A stretch of 64,000 nucleotides of DNA. It comes from an uncultured Bacteroidales bacterium (GTDB lineage Bacteria > Bacteroidota > Bacteroidia > Bacteroidales > UBA932). A program made the translations under genes and the position numbers. Of this stretch, positions 38,298-48,813 are shown piece by piece. The stretch covers positions 1-64,000 of the forward strand of contig CALVDG010000007.1 of assembly GCA_944326255.1 (NCBI GenBank), given 5' to 3'. Below the pieces are notes generated by a model that had not been told where the DNA came from, made no database searches, and saw nothing but the letters and a program-made list of their open reading frames with translations. The first letter of the stretch is position 1; every line of letters begins with the position of its first letter.

Positions 38298-39416
38298 TTG
38301 AAAATAGCCATACTATCGTGTTTCCCGCCTTTCCGCGGCGGAATCTCCCAGTTCAACACCTCCCTGTATCAGGAGTTGTCGAAGGAGCACACGGTACGGG
38401 CGTACAATTTCAAAAGACAGTATCCTGAGTTTCTTTTCCCGGGAAAGACCCAATACATAGAAGACGGATCGCGGCCTCCTTTCGAGGCCGTTCCGGTTCT
38501 GGATACAGCCAATCCATTTTCATATATCAGGACAGCCCGCGCCATCTCCGCGTGGAGACCGGACCTGCTGCTGATGCGGTACTGGATGCCCTACTTTGCT
38601 CCGTCACAGGGATATGTCGCAAGGCATATGCCGTCCGGGTGCAAGGTCATATCCATTCTGGACAATGTCATCCCGCACGAAAGACATTTCTGGGACGGAC
38701 CGCTTACCCGCTACTATCTCGGCGGACATGACGGATTCGTAGTGCTTTGCAACGCAGTCAGGGACGACCTGCTGCATATCAGACCGAATGCCAGACATAT
38801 CGTATCTCCGCATCCCATCTACTCCAACTTCGGAGACAGTATCCCGCAAGCCCAGGCCCGGGCCGAACTGGAGCTGGCTCAGGACAAAAAGACACTGCTG
38901 TTCTTCGGACTCATCCGGGAATACAAAGGGCTGGATATCCTTCTGGAAGCATTCTCTGCCCTGGACAGTTCATACCAGCTGCTGATAGGCGGAGAAGCCT
39001 ACGGATCATTTGAACGTTATCAGAAATTGATAGACTGTTCTCCGAACCGGGAGCGGATCCACCTTTTCAACCGCTTTATCAGCGACAGTGAGGTAGCACG
39101 GTTCTTCTGCGCCTCAGACCTGTGCGTACTGCCCTACAGGTCAGCCACCCAGAGCGGCATCAGTTCCATCGCTTACCACTTCTGTCTGCCTATGGTTACT
39201 ACTGCCGTCGGCGGATTGCGGGAGATGATCGGCGAACGGGGCACGGGACTTGTAACGGAAGAGGTAAGTGCGGAAGCAGTACGCGGGACTGTCGAGAGAT
39301 ATTTTTCCGACCCCGCCATACGCATCCGCTGCGTGGAAGCCATCGGAAGGGAAAAGGAACGGCTGTCATGGGGACGGTTCTGCTCCAATTTGATAGATTT
39401 TTACAACACATTATAA
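38298..39416 (+). CDS. Group 1 (GT-B) glycosyltransferase
   Basis: 372 residues. N-terminal [16 protein letters not shown] is the acceptor-side glycine loop of GT-B enzymes; the C-terminal half has [18 protein letters not shown] and the donor-binding segment [19 protein letters not shown] followed by [12 protein letters not shown], as in GT4-family enzymes. The start codon is TTG (38298), just after the ompH2 stop; no better ATG keeps the conserved [11 protein letters not shown] start. Probable role in a surface glycan or glycolipid; sugar and acceptor unknown. Confidence 0.88.
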   Translation: MKIAILSCFPPFRGGISQFNTSLYQELSKEHTVRAYNFKRQYPEFLFPGKTQYIEDGSRPPFEAVPVLDTANPFSYIRTARAISAWRPDLLLMRYWMPYFAPSQGYVARHMPSGCKVISILDNVIPHERHFWDGPLTRYYLGGHDGFVVLCNAVRDDLLHIRPNARHIVSPHPIYSNFGDSIPQAQARAELELAQDKKTLLFFGLIREYKGLDILLEAFSALDSSYQLLIGGEAYGSFERYQKLIDCSPNRERIHLFNRFISDSEVARFFCASDLCVLPYRSATQSGISSIAYHFCLPMVTTAVGGLREMIGERGTGLVTEEVSAEAVRGTVERYFSDPAIRIRCVEAIGREKERLSWGRFCSNLIDFYNTL

Positions 39417-39427
39417 AACACTCGGTT

Positions 39428-40381
39428 ATGAACGCTATTACACAGACAGACTTCAATTTCAGACATCAGACAGGAAAGTACGAAGGCAAGGTACGCGATG
39501 TCTACACCATAGACGACAACTTCATAGTCATGATAGCCACCGACAGGATATCGGCATTTGATGTGATCCTGCCCAAGGGCATAACCTACAAGGGACAGGT
39601 GCTGAACCAGATAGCCTCGATGTTCCTGGATGCCACAGCCGACATAGTCCAGAACTGGAAAATATCCGCTCCCGACCCCATGGTCACTGTCGGATACAAA
39701 TGCCAGGGCCTGCCCATAGAGATGATCGTCAGAGGCTACCTTACCGGCAGCGCATGGAGGGCCTACAAGAACGGTGCCCGCGAGATCTGCGGAGTACCCA
39801 TCCCGGACGGAATGAGGGAGCACCAGAAATTCGAGACCCCTATCATCACCCCCACCACCAAGGCCGAGATAGGCACGCACGACGAGGACATCTCCAAGGA
39901 AGAGATACTGCGCCGCGGCCTCGTGTCCCCCGAGGACTATGCCAGGATAGAGGACTACGCCCTCAGGCTGTTCCAGAGAGGCACAGAGATGGCCGCACAG
40001 AGAGGTCTCATACTCGTAGACACCAAATACGAGTTCGGCAAGAGAGACGGTGAGATATATCTGATAGACGAGATTCACACTCCCGACTCATCCAGATACT
40101 TCTACGCTGACGGCTATGAGGAAAGATTTGCCAAAGGTGAGCCCCAGAGACAGCTCTCCAAGGAATTTGTCCGCGAATGGCTGATGGAGAACGGATTCAG
40201 CGGTCAGGCCGGGCAGAAGATTCCCGAGATGACCGATGAGCGCGTCAAGATCATCTCAGACAGATATATCGAGCTGTTCGAGCACATCACAGGCAAGCGG
40301 TTCGAGCCGGCTGAGTACGGCGATGATCCCTATGCCCGTATCGAGAACAATATCAACAACACCCTTGCCCGACTTGTATGA
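39428..40381 (+). CDS. purC: Phosphoribosylaminoimidazole-succinocarboxamide (SAICAR) synthase
   Basis: 317 residues from ATG 39428. Step of purine synthesis joining aspartate to CAIR with ATP. Motifs include [26 protein letters not shown] (shown in part: YEGKVRDVY and TDRISAFD), [15 protein letters not shown] and LVDTKYEFG. The longer frame starting at 39122 runs inside the glycosyltransferase gene and is not the start. The stop overlaps the next gene as ATGA, implying translational coupling. Confidence 0.96.
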   Translation: MNAITQTDFNFRHQTGKYEGKVRDVYTIDDNFIVMIATDRISAFDVILPKGITYKGQVLNQIASMFLDATADIVQNWKISAPDPMVTVGYKCQGLPIEMIVRGYLTGSAWRAYKNGAREICGVPIPDGMREHQKFETPIITPTTKAEIGTHDEDISKEEILRRGLVSPEDYARIEDYALRLFQRGTEMAAQRGLILVDTKYEFGKRDGEIYLIDEIHTPDSSRYFYADGYEERFAKGEPQRQLSKEFVREWLMENGFSGQAGQKIPEMTDERVKIISDRYIELFEHITGKRFEPAEYGDDPYARIENNINNTLARLV

Positions 40382-42114
40382 GACTGCTGACAACCGCTCT
40401 CTGCCTCCTGCTGTTGGCCGCAGCCGCAGCTCCACACGCATCGGCCCAGGATTTTGTACCGGCTCCTGTGGAGATATCCAAGGATAAAGTCAACGTAAAC
40501 GGAGAGATATTCTACCTGCACAAGGTACTGCCGAAACAGACCCTCTACTCCATCTCAAAAGCCTATGGGGTTCCGGCAGACGCCATTCAGAAAGTCAATC
40601 CGTCCCTGACAGAGGGGCTCAAGGCCGGTATGCTCCTGTACATACCGCAGGCAGCAACTGCACCGGCTGTGGACAACAGCAAGCAGCCGACCGTAGAGAA
40701 GACTTCCGAGAAGCCGAAAGCGGAGACAGAGAAGCCGCAGCGTACAGTCAAAAAGAAAAAATACAAGAAGTACAACGTCAAGTGGTACGAGACCCTTGAC
40801 GATGTCGCGGAGAAGTTCAACGTAACAGTAGAGGCCATCATCGCTCTCAACGACATAGACACCGCTTCCAGCAAACGGATACGGGGGATTATGATTCCGG
40901 ACAAGGAATTCATGAGCAGTATGCAGTCCGGCCCGTCCGTAAAGGAAGACAGCGAAGTCACTCCTGCGGCTCAGTCAGAGACACAAAGTATTGCTGTCAT
41001 CCCCGTAGAACTGGAACGTTCCTCCGAAGTCTATGATGACGGCCCTTACGTAATCTCCGTTGTCTTACCGCTCAATGCCAGCCGGCTGACGGATAACCTG
41101 AATGCATATGCCGCTGACTTATACGCAGGTGTTCTTACCGCTGCCGGACAATTGAAAGAAGAAGGCCTGATGGATCATTTTATCATCAATACCGTAGATC
41201 TGAGCCAATACAGCAGCTCGTGGGAGATGATTGCAGACGGTGCGCTCAAAGGCAGCGAACTCATCATCGGTCCGATCTCGGAGAGAGACCTCCAGCCCGT
41301 GGCCGCTTTCGCCAAGATCCGGCATATCCCGGTGGTATCCCCGCTCGACCTCAACACCGCATCCCTGGCTGACGGCAATCCGTATTTCTATCTGTTCCCG
41401 CCGCAGTCCGACCTGGCCCTGGCACATCAGATAGACAAGATGTCCGGTAACAGCCTACAGGCCACCACCTCGTCCATAACCATTATCTACGAATCAGGTA
41501 CGGACAGTACTGACCTGACTTTGGAGACTTTCGCAGAACTCAGGGACAACGGTCTGCAGTTCAACACATTCACATACGATTTTCTGAACGGTCGTGGTAT
41601 AGACAGTCTTATGAGCCAGTCCCTGAATCCCCGCTGTCTCAATAAAGTCCTGATTCCTTCCATGAACGAGGCCTTCATAACGGATGCCCTGCGCAATCTC
41701 AACCTGATTAAAAGCTCGCGCAACTACAAGGTTGAAGTCTACGGTCTGAGCCGGTGGAAGAACTTCGAGACCATTGAGTCCAATTATCTCCACGCATTGG
41801 ACCTGCGGCTGGCCATGTCCTACTATACCGACTACAATGACTCGCTTACGGTAGAGTTTATCAACAGATACCGGGAAGCATTCAATACCGAGCCTACATC
41901 CTTCTCTTATCAGGGATACGATATCCTCACATTCTTTGTCAAGGCCATGAACACATACGGCAAGGACTTCCCTGCCGCGATAATAAACGAAAGGAAGAGC
42001 CTGCTCCAATCGGATGTGCTCTTCCTTCCGGTCGCTCCCGGCTCCGGCTGTGAGAACCGGGCCTTCAGGGATATATGTTTCACCAAGGGCTGGACTGTCG
42101 TCACTGAGCGATAA
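40378..42114 (+). CDS. Secreted LysM-domain protein with periplasmic-binding-like C-terminal domain
   Basis: 578 residues. Signal peptide (about 1-23, cleavage ASA-QD). First LysM domain at about 41-84 ([19 protein letters not shown], then [17 protein letters not shown]), a Lys/Pro-rich linker, a second, more diverged LysM at about 135-180 ([20 protein letters not shown]), then about 215-578 resembling a type I periplasmic binding fold ([43 protein letters not shown]). Likely binds peptidoglycan and an unknown ligand or partner, in the manner of LpoA-like activators; that analogy is inference only. Overlaps purC by 4 bp and the convergent pepP-like gene by 14 bp. Confidence 0.88.
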   Translation: MRLLTTALCLLLLAAAAAPHASAQDFVPAPVEISKDKVNVNGEIFYLHKVLPKQTLYSISKAYGVPADAIQKVNPSLTEGLKAGMLLYIPQAATAPAVDNSKQPTVEKTSEKPKAETEKPQRTVKKKKYKKYNVKWYETLDDVAEKFNVTVEAIIALNDIDTASSKRIRGIMIPDKEFMSSMQSGPSVKEDSEVTPAAQSETQSIAVIPVELERSSEVYDDGPYVISVVLPLNASRLTDNLNAYAADLYAGVLTAAGQLKEEGLMDHFIINTVDLSQYSSSWEMIADGALKGSELIIGPISERDLQPVAAFAKIRHIPVVSPLDLNTASLADGNPYFYLFPPQSDLALAHQIDKMSGNSLQATTSSITIIYESGTDSTDLTLETFAELRDNGLQFNTFTYDFLNGRGIDSLMSQSLNPRCLNKVLIPSMNEAFITDALRNLNLIKSSRNYKVEVYGLSRWKNFETIESNYLHALDLRLAMSYYTDYNDSLTVEFINRYREAFNTEPTSFSYQGYDILTFFVKAMNTYGKDFPAAIINERKSLLQSDVLFLPVAPGSGCENRAFRDICFTKGWTVVTER

Positions 42115-43846
42115 CGCCGCAACGGGCGTTGAATTCCTCTATCCAGGACCTCTCCGCTGAGTCAAGCATATCGAAATTGACCGGCGAGAGGTCTATCGGA
42201 AGGGCCGTCAGGGTCTCGAAGCTGTAGAAATCCCCGTATTCATGGCCCTCATGCTGTACGACAGTGATTACATTCTCGTGCCGGATACCGTACTCACCCT
42301 CGATATACGCAGCCGGCTCATTGGACATCACCATACCCTCCACCAGCGGCACCCTGTTCTCCTCCATGCGGATGCTCTGAGGACCTTCATGCACGCACAG
42401 ATTGTGGCCTATACCGTGGCTGGTGCCGTGCAGGTACATCCTTCCGGCCTTCATGACAGGGCCACGCGCCAGGATATCCAGCAGACAGCCTCTCATTCCC
42501 TTACGGAACACAGCCATGCTCAGGTCTATCATGCCTTTCAGGACAGCGGTATAGTCATCTTTCTGCCTCTGAGTCAAGGGCCCGAGCGGTACAGTCCTGG
42601 TAGTGTCGGTTGTACCGTAGGTATACTGCGCTCCCGTGTCAATCAGCAGAAAGCCCTCTGGACGGATGACGGCACTTCCCTGCTCAGAAGGCATATAATG
42701 AGGCATGGCGGCGTTCGCGCCGAATGCAACTATCGCCGGGAAACTCTCTCCGAGATAGTCGGGACACTCGCTGCGGCACTCTATCAGCTTCATCGCCACA
42801 TCATACTCAGTGATACCGCTGCTTACATTGGCCTTGACCCAGTCAATGACCTTTGCCATAGCCTTCGCATCCTCGATGAACGCCTTGCGGAAACCTTCCA
42901 GCTCCACCGCGTTCTTGACAGCCTTCATCATGGCAAGCGTTCCGCCAGGCACCGGATCAGGGACATAGGGACTGAACGGAGAGCGCTGATGCACATTATC
43001 CATAGCCGCAAAGAAGTATTTGGCGGTTATCTTGCCGGAAGAGAAAATCCTTACGCACGTCTTGGGAAGCGCCTTCAGGAACCGGCCGAACTCCTCATAG
43101 TCCTTCAGTATCACGCCCTGCCTGTGCAGAGCCGCAGCGGTCTCGTGCTCCAGCATCTCCTGACGCAGGAAGAGCGTTATACATTCCTCCGTCACCACCG
43201 CATAGGACAGGGCCAGGGGATTGTACTCGATGTCCGTACCTCGGATATTGCACAGCCAGGCGACCTCGTCCAGAGCCGTCACCACATAGGCGAAAGGTAC
43301 GGGGCCCCGGAGTTTCTCCACCAGACGGCCGTGCTTTGAAGATACGGACTCTCCGCTGACAGTCTCGTCCACATAGCGCACAGGATTGAACTGCAGGGCA
43401 GGACGGTCTTTCCAGACTTTATCGAAAGGATCCTCGATCAAGGCCGGAGACAGGGGAGCCAGCGAATCCATCATCTCCATATACTCCGAATACGGGAACA
43501 GATCCTCGTCCATAGCCACTATGTCATCCGCCTCCAGACGGGCCTTGAGCCAGTCCGCAATCGACGGTGTTCCCTCCACCTTAAGTTTCATCATCTCTAT
43601 CCCGCTGCCCTCCAGCTGGGCCGCTGCCTGTATGAAGAACCTGGAATCCACCCACAGCGCGGCTTCTTTCTGAGTAACGACCAAAGTCGCAGCCTCTCCG
43701 GTGAAACCGGACAGCCATTCCAGTACCTTATAGTGATCAGGGATATATTCCCCGAAATGCGGATCCGTCGAAGGGATAATCATAGCCGAGATATCGTCCC
43801 CGGCAAGGACCTTGCGGAGAAGGTCGAGACGTTCTTTTCTTTCCAT
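42101..43846 (-). CDS. pepP: Xaa-Pro aminopeptidase (M24 family, long form)
   Basis: 581 residues from ATG 43846 (MERKERLDLLRKVLAG); the frame continues upstream to 43903 but that part overlaps recN and is not family-like. Two creatinase-type N-terminal domains (about 1-300) precede the metallopeptidase domain. Metal ligands are seen in LIDTGAQYTYGTTDTTRT (two Asp), GTSHGIGHNLCVHEGP (His) and SNEPAAYIEGEYGIRHEN (two Glu). Removes N-terminal residues before proline. Length matches the eukaryote-like three-domain form common in Bacteroidota rather than the 440-residue E. coli enzyme. The symbol is by function only. Confidence 0.93.
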   Translation of the reverse strand: MERKERLDLLRKVLAGDDISAMIIPSTDPHFGEYIPDHYKVLEWLSGFTGEAATLVVTQKEAALWVDSRFFIQAAAQLEGSGIEMMKLKVEGTPSIADWLKARLEADDIVAMDEDLFPYSEYMEMMDSLAPLSPALIEDPFDKVWKDRPALQFNPVRYVDETVSGESVSSKHGRLVEKLRGPVPFAYVVTALDEVAWLCNIRGTDIEYNPLALSYAVVTEECITLFLRQEMLEHETAAALHRQGVILKDYEEFGRFLKALPKTCVRIFSSGKITAKYFFAAMDNVHQRSPFSPYVPDPVPGGTLAMMKAVKNAVELEGFRKAFIEDAKAMAKVIDWVKANVSSGITEYDVAMKLIECRSECPDYLGESFPAIVAFGANAAMPHYMPSEQGSAVIRPEGFLLIDTGAQYTYGTTDTTRTVPLGPLTQRQKDDYTAVLKGMIDLSMAVFRKGMRGCLLDILARGPVMKAGRMYLHGTSHGIGHNLCVHEGPQSIRMEENRVPLVEGMVMSNEPAAYIEGEYGIRHENVITVVQHEGHEYGDFYSFETLTALPIDLSPVNFDMLDSAERSWIEEFNARCGVIAQ

Positions 43847-43865
43847 TGACAGTATATATGAATGA

Positions 43866-45494
43866 TTAATCGTTTCCTGCATTGCCCAAGAGATCGCGGG
43901 CATTCTGTACAGCTGCCGCCGTCAGCTCCGAGCCGCTCAGCATACGGGCCACCTCCATGACTCTCTCCTCCCCCTCTATACGGCGGATACCCGTGGCGGC
44001 CTTGCCGTCGGGACTGAACTCCTTGTACACAAGATAGTGAGAGCCTTTCTTCGAGGCTATCTGAGGCAGGTGCGTGATGGCGATTATCTGCATATCCCGC
44101 CCCATCCGGCCTATCATGTCGCCCATCCTGTCGGCAATCCTGCCTGACACTCCGGTGTCTATCTCGTCGAATATCATGGCCGGCATGGAAGTGTACCTTG
44201 CCAGAAGTCCCTTGAGTGCCAGCATGACCCTGGAGAGCTCTCCTCCGGACGCTACTTTGGAGATATCTCTGAGAGAATGTTCCCCGTTGGCCGAGAACAT
44301 GAAATCCAGAGTATCAGCACCAGTGGCTGTCAGCCTGTCCTTGGCTGAGACCACAGCCTTGAATACGGCATGAGGCATCTCCAGAGACCTGACAGCCTCC
44401 TGCAAAGCCACGGAAAGAGCCTCGGACGCAGCCTGACGCTGCTCCGAAAGCCTGTGGGCCAAGACCTCCCGCTGCTTTCCCAGTTCCTGCTGTCTCTGTC
44501 TCAGAGCCGACAGCCTCTCCTGCATCTGTTCCGTACCTCCGAGCGCAGTTGCCAGAGAATCCCTCAGGGCTATAAGCGCATCCACGTCGGCACAGCCGTA
44601 TTTTCTTTCCAAAGAATATATCAGGGACATCCTCTCCTCCACCTCTTCCAGTCTCCTGGGCGAGACCGTCACAGAAGAAGATATGTCCTCTATTTCTCTC
44701 TCTATGTCCGAGATCTCTATCTTGCAGGATTCCAGCCGGGCGGCCAGAGACTCAAGGCGGTCATCCCAGGCCGAGAATTTTGACAGACGGGCAGCGGCAT
44801 CCTTAAGCAGCTGCGCGACGGACAAGCCCTGGGGATTAAGACCTGCATAGGCCGCATCCAGACCTGCACGGATGTCCTCCGCATGAGCAAGGGCCTTCTG
44901 CTCCTGCTCCAGGGCCTCCATCTCTCCCGGTACAAGGGCGGCTTCCCGCAGCTTATCCAACTGGAACTGACGGTACTCGGCATCCCTCTCCGCCTCGGCT
45001 ATGGATTTCTCCAGCGAAGCCGCCGCCTCCTCCACAGCACTGTACCCGTCATACACCTTTCTATACTCATCCAGCAACGGAGCCGTACCTGCAAAATGGT
45101 CTATTACCCCGAGCCTGTAGTCGGGGTCGGTGAGCAGCAGATGCTGATGCTGGCCGTGTATGTCGATTATACGGCCCGATATGGCCGCAAGTTCCGCCAG
45201 CGACACCGGCTCGTCGTTGAGAAACGAGCGGGAACGTCCGGCAGGGGTGATTACCCTGCGGAGTATGTATTCCTGACCGGACTTGTCGTGGAACTCGGCC
45301 TCCACCACACAGTTGCGGGTATTGTCGCTGAAGACCGATGAGTCAGCCCTCTTGCCCAGAACAAGGGAAAGGGCTCCCAGAAGTATGGACTTGCCGGCAC
45401 CGGTCTCTCCTGTGATTATCACCAGACCGTCCGGAAACGTGATGTCCAGAGAGTTTATAAGAGCGTAGTTGGATATGGACAGACGGCTCAGCAT
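43866..45494 (-). CDS. recN: DNA repair protein RecN (SMC-like ATPase)
   Basis: 542 residues. Walker A GETGAGKSILLGAL near residue 30, long coiled-coil arms (about 150-370), then the ABC signature region VASGGELSRVMLALK and Walker B MIFDEIDTGVSG near the C-terminus. Acts in double-strand-break repair in the cytoplasm. Overlaps the end of coaBC by 7 bp, so both are probably cotranscribed. Confidence 0.96.
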   Translation of the reverse strand: MLSRLSISNYALINSLDITFPDGLVIITGETGAGKSILLGALSLVLGKRADSSVFSDNTRNCVVEAEFHDKSGQEYILRRVITPAGRSRSFLNDEPVSLAELAAISGRIIDIHGQHQHLLLTDPDYRLGVIDHFAGTAPLLDEYRKVYDGYSAVEEAAASLEKSIAEAERDAEYRQFQLDKLREAALVPGEMEALEQEQKALAHAEDIRAGLDAAYAGLNPQGLSVAQLLKDAAARLSKFSAWDDRLESLAARLESCKIEISDIEREIEDISSSVTVSPRRLEEVEERMSLIYSLERKYGCADVDALIALRDSLATALGGTEQMQERLSALRQRQQELGKQREVLAHRLSEQRQAASEALSVALQEAVRSLEMPHAVFKAVVSAKDRLTATGADTLDFMFSANGEHSLRDISKVASGGELSRVMLALKGLLARYTSMPAMIFDEIDTGVSGRIADRMGDMIGRMGRDMQIIAITHLPQIASKKGSHYLVYKEFSPDGKAATGIRRIEGEERVMEVARMLSGSELTAAAVQNARDLLGNAGND

Positions 45495-46696
45495 TGTCCC
45501 AGCAGTCTTTCAAGTCGGTCCACAAGTGCGGCGGCCACATCGGCCTTTGACTCCAGAGGCAGACTCTGACTGTCTCCGTTGCGGAAAAAGAACGTCACCT
45601 TGTTGGTATCCGTACCGAAACCGGCACCCGGATCTCTCAGGGAGTTCAGCACTATCATGTCCATGTTCTTGCGGCGGAGCTTGCTCAAGGCATTGTTCTC
45701 GGCATTGTCTGTCTCCAGAGCAAAGCCGGCCACCACTCCGTCCTGACGGCGGCGCAAGCCTATGGCAGCCGCAATATCCTCCGTGGGGACAAGCGTCAGC
45801 TCCATCCGCTCTCCGTCTTTCTTTATCTTGGACGTACTGGGTGAGGCGGGAGTAAAGTCCGCTACAGCCGCACAAAGCACAGTTATGTCGCTGCCTTTAT
45901 CGTATTCTGCGACTGTGGCCTCGTACATCTGACGGGCTGAGACCACATCCACAATCCGTACGCCCGGCTCCGACGGTCTTACCGCAGCCGGTCCGGAAAC
46001 CACCGTCACCTCCGCACCCCTGCGGGCCAGCTCATCCGCTATGGCCGAGGCCATCTTGCCGGAGGAATGATTGGAGATGAAACGCACAGGATCTATGGCC
46101 TCCCTAGTAGGTCCGGATGTGACCAGGGCCCTGCGGCCTCTGAGACTGCCGCTGCGGGAAAAGAACGACTTTATCCTCCTGACTATGACCTCGGGCTCCT
46201 CCATCCGGCCCTTGCCGTCCAGACCGCTGGCCAGCTCCCCGGATGCCGCCTCGATAATCTCCACTCCGCGTGCCCGGAGTATATCCATGGACTCCTGAGT
46301 GGCCGGATGCGCGTACATGTCCAGGTCCATGGCCGGAGCGGCCATCACCGGACATTTGGCGGACAGATATGTCGTCAGCAGCAGGTTGTCGGCTATGCCG
46401 TGCGCCATCTTGGACAGGGTATTGGCCGAGGCCGGAGCTATCAGGTACAGGTCTGCCCAGAGACCCAGCGAGACATGACTGTTCCACTGTCCGTTCTCCG
46501 GGTCAAAGAACTCGGTGAGAATAGGATTGCGGGACAGGGTGGCCAATGTCAGCGGGGTTATGAAATGCTTGGCGGCGGCGGTCATCACCACCTTCACCTC
46601 CGCTCCCTCCCTGACAAGCAGACGTACAATATAAGCCGCCTTGTAAGCGGCTATACTGCCTGTAATACCCAGAAGTACGTGCTTTCCTCTCAGCAT
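45488..46696 (-). CDS. coaBC: Bifunctional phosphopantothenoylcysteine decarboxylase / phosphopantothenate-cysteine ligase
   Basis: 402 residues. The N-terminal flavoprotein decarboxylase domain (about 1-180) shows GITGSIAAYKAAYIVRLLV, SHVSLGLWADLYLIAPASANT and AAPAMDLDMY. The C-terminal synthetase domain (about 190-402) shows RRALVTSGPTREAIDPVRFISNHSSGKMA. Two successive steps of coenzyme A synthesis. Gene lies 9 bp after the omega-like gene and overlaps recN. Confidence 0.96.
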   Translation of the reverse strand: MLRGKHVLLGITGSIAAYKAAYIVRLLVREGAEVKVVMTAAAKHFITPLTLATLSRNPILTEFFDPENGQWNSHVSLGLWADLYLIAPASANTLSKMAHGIADNLLLTTYLSAKCPVMAAPAMDLDMYAHPATQESMDILRARGVEIIEAASGELASGLDGKGRMEEPEVIVRRIKSFFSRSGSLRGRRALVTSGPTREAIDPVRFISNHSSGKMASAIADELARRGAEVTVVSGPAAVRPSEPGVRIVDVVSARQMYEATVAEYDKGSDITVLCAAVADFTPASPSTSKIKKDGERMELTLVPTEDIAAAIGLRRRQDGVVAGFALETDNAENNALSKLRRKNMDMIVLNSLRDPGAGFGTDTNKVTFFFRNGDSQSLPLESKADVAAALVDRLERLLGQC

Positions 46697-46705
46697 CGGA
46701 AGAGA

Positions 46706-47023
46706 CTATTGCTGTTCGTCCACCTTGCGGTAATAAATCTCACCGTCGCGGAACTCCTCAATGGCTACAAGCGTCGGCTTGGGAAGTCTCTCGTAGTGCT
46801 TCGAGATCTCTATCTGCTCGCGGTTCTCGAAGGTCTCCTCAAGAGTGTCGGCATAGTTGGAGAACTCCTCCAGCTTCTGGCTGAGCTCCTGCTTTACATT
46901 GGCAGAGATCTGATTGGCCCTCTTGGCGATGATCATCACTGTCTCGTAGATGTTGCCGGTAGGCTTTGCCAGCTCCGAGAGATTCCTGGTAATAGTGTTT
47001 GTAGGTACCTGTTTGATTTCCAT
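46706..47023 (-). CDS. RNA polymerase omega-like subunit (Bacteroidota Rpb6-type)
   Basis: 105 residues, acidic, helical: NLSELAKPTGNIYETVMIIAKRANQISANVKQE (quoted in part: NIYETVMIIAKRANQI) matches the conserved core of the omega/Rpb6 fold. Proteins of this size between bamD and coaBC are annotated in Bacteroidota as the RNA polymerase omega-family or Rpb6 subunit. It starts only 1 bp after the bamD-like stop. Assignment is by remembered family and context. Confidence 0.82.
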   Translation of the reverse strand: MEIKQVPTNTITRNLSELAKPTGNIYETVMIIAKRANQISANVKQELSQKLEEFSNYADTLEETFENREQIEISKHYERLPKPTLVAIEEFRDGEIYYRKVDEQQ

Positions 47024-47024
47024 C

Positions 47025-47840
47025 TTATTTCTTATTTAAAATATTCTGAACCTTAGCCGCGAGTCCGTCCAGTTCCTTACGGTACTTGGAATCGGGGAAC
47101 TCGCTCACAAATGTGAAATAGTCATCCGTAAATGTCACATATCTGTCCCTCTGCCTGTCCGCCACACTGTTGAAGGCATACTTGTAGGCTGACATCACGG
47201 TATAGTACATGATGTCCTCACGGTAGACATTGTCCGCGTCCTCCTTCAGCACCAGCTTGAGCGCATAATGGGCAGCCTTGTAATCCTCAATGGTATAATA
47301 CAGCTTGGCAGACTCATATTCTTTACGGTCCAGCCTCTCCTCCAGTCTGTCTATCATGGCATGGCACTGTGCCGCATACTCACTGTCAGGATAATCTATC
47401 AGATAATTGGCAATCGCCGCGAGGGCCTTGTAAGTAGGAGTCTGGTCCAGCTCATATCTGTACGTGCTGCTGTACAGGCAGTCCAGATACATGAAACGGG
47501 CCTTGTCTGCAAACGGACTCCGAGGATACACATTGATAAAAGACTCAAAAGCCTGCTCCGCCGCAGCCATATCCCCATAGCAGTAATGGGAATACGCAGT
47601 GTAGTACTGAACGGTATCGTCCTGAGCCGTACCTCCCACCGCTATCTTAAGGCTCTCGAACATACCGGCTGCCTTCGCATACTTGCCGGCATCGAAAAGG
47701 TCAAAGGCCATCTTGTACTTGGCCGGCACGTCATGACTCTCCAGCATCAGCTCATACTGGCTCTTACATGACTGAAAAGCCAGCAGCATGACTGCCGAAA
47801 GCACTGCTGCGACAACCGACCTGAACGGGACATTCTTCAT
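47025..47840 (-). CDS. bamD: BamD-like outer-membrane assembly lipoprotein
   Basis: 271 residues from ATG 47840 (MKNVPFRSVV); upstream Met codons at 47849 and 47873 would lengthen the signal and overlap the previous gene. Lipobox FQSC (Cys about residue 25) and an array of TPR-like repeats (for example FDAGKYAKAAGMFESLK, CYGDMAAAEQAFESFINVYPRSPFADKARF, shown by family pattern) fit BamD, the essential lipoprotein partner of BamA. Followed directly by the omega-like gene and coaBC, a common Bacteroidota order. Confidence 0.88.
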   Translation of the reverse strand: MKNVPFRSVVAAVLSAVMLLAFQSCKSQYELMLESHDVPAKYKMAFDLFDAGKYAKAAGMFESLKIAVGGTAQDDTVQYYTAYSHYCYGDMAAAEQAFESFINVYPRSPFADKARFMYLDCLYSSTYRYELDQTPTYKALAAIANYLIDYPDSEYAAQCHAMIDRLEERLDRKEYESAKLYYTIEDYKAAHYALKLVLKEDADNVYREDIMYYTVMSAYKYAFNSVADRQRDRYVTFTDDYFTFVSEFPDSKYRKELDGLAAKVQNILNKK

Positions 47841-47859
47841 ATTATCCATCTTTCCGAAC

Positions 47860-48804
47860 TTACAAAGATACATATTTATTCTTAATATACGCCTCCAATC
47901 TGTATCCCCACACCAAAATTATCGCCATAGCCCATCTTGCCAAAAGCAGCACCCACCACGCAGCACCTATGGACGCAAGCAGGAACAAATCCTCCAAGTT
48001 GCTGTGACTGATGCCGATATGTAGATTGAGGCCATTTATGTCCGTCTTCCGCAGCTTGTCATTTCCGGCCTCCTCTATCATAGCCGCAGCCCCATAGGCA
48101 AGGCCGAGCGTATTGGCTATAATCCACAGCACCGAACATCTGGCCGAAAGTCCGAAGACCCTCATCACCGGTCTCAGCATCCGGGATATCAGCCTGATTA
48201 TCCCGAACTCGGCCAGCAGGGCCTGCAGAATATTCAGGGCAAATATGATAACCAGCATCTTGGGGACCAGCACACACACGTCCATGAGCCAACCCAGCAC
48301 CGCGTCCCGGAACTCGGGTCTTCCGGCCACGGCATCCACGACCGCAGCCTCGGATACAGTCTCCGGAAGCAACAGATTCAGAATGTATGCAAGAATTATT
48401 CCTGAAAGAGTACGCACCAGCACCATCAGCAGCGCAGGGCTTCCCGTCTTCTTCTGCACGGCCGTCTCCACTATCATATTGTGCGAGCACAGCACCATCA
48501 CACCGAGTATCGTCACAGCCCTCGCGTCCAGATCCAGGGCGACCGCAGCCGTAACTGCCGAATACATATTGACGAAGTAGCCCGAGACATAGGCCAGGGC
48601 GGCCTCTCCCGGCAGTCCGAAATGCACGAACAGAGGCGACAGGACAGCTGACAGCCAGTCAATGAATCCGAAATACCCCAGCAGCATAATGGCAAAGGAC
48701 ACCCCTACCGTGATCTTAATCATCCACAGCGCGGTCTTAAGTGTGGACGGCAGCACTTTCCTGACAGCTGAGGCACACCTTTGTCTGAATCCGGGGGCTT
48801 CCAC
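47860..48804 (-). CDS. Nucleoside-recognition (gate) domain inner-membrane protein
   Basis: 314 residues with about eight hydrophobic helices. Two gate-like segments: residues about 30-160 (TVGVSFAIMLLGYFGFIDWL, PGEAALAYVSGYFVNMYSA) and about 200-290 (VPKMLVIIFALNILQALL). Similar to the SpoIIM/YjiH-type proteins annotated as nucleoside recognition domain; the transported substrate is unknown. It lies 9 bp downstream of the SDR gene and 19 bp upstream of bamD-like. Confidence 0.85.
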   Translation of the reverse strand: MEAPGFRQRCASAVRKVLPSTLKTALWMIKITVGVSFAIMLLGYFGFIDWLSAVLSPLFVHFGLPGEAALAYVSGYFVNMYSAVTAAVALDLDARAVTILGVMVLCSHNMIVETAVQKKTGSPALLMVLVRTLSGIILAYILNLLLPETVSEAAVVDAVAGRPEFRDAVLGWLMDVCVLVPKMLVIIFALNILQALLAEFGIIRLISRMLRPVMRVFGLSARCSVLWIIANTLGLAYGAAAMIEEAGNDKLRKTDINGLNLHIGISHSNLEDLFLLASIGAAWWVLLLARWAMAIILVWGYRLEAYIKNKYVSL

Positions 48805-48813
48805 TTTCGGGCT

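Noticed and set aside
39122..39427. Longer purC frame
   Set aside because: It lies in another frame inside the glycosyltransferase gene; homology to SAICAR synthase begins at 39428.
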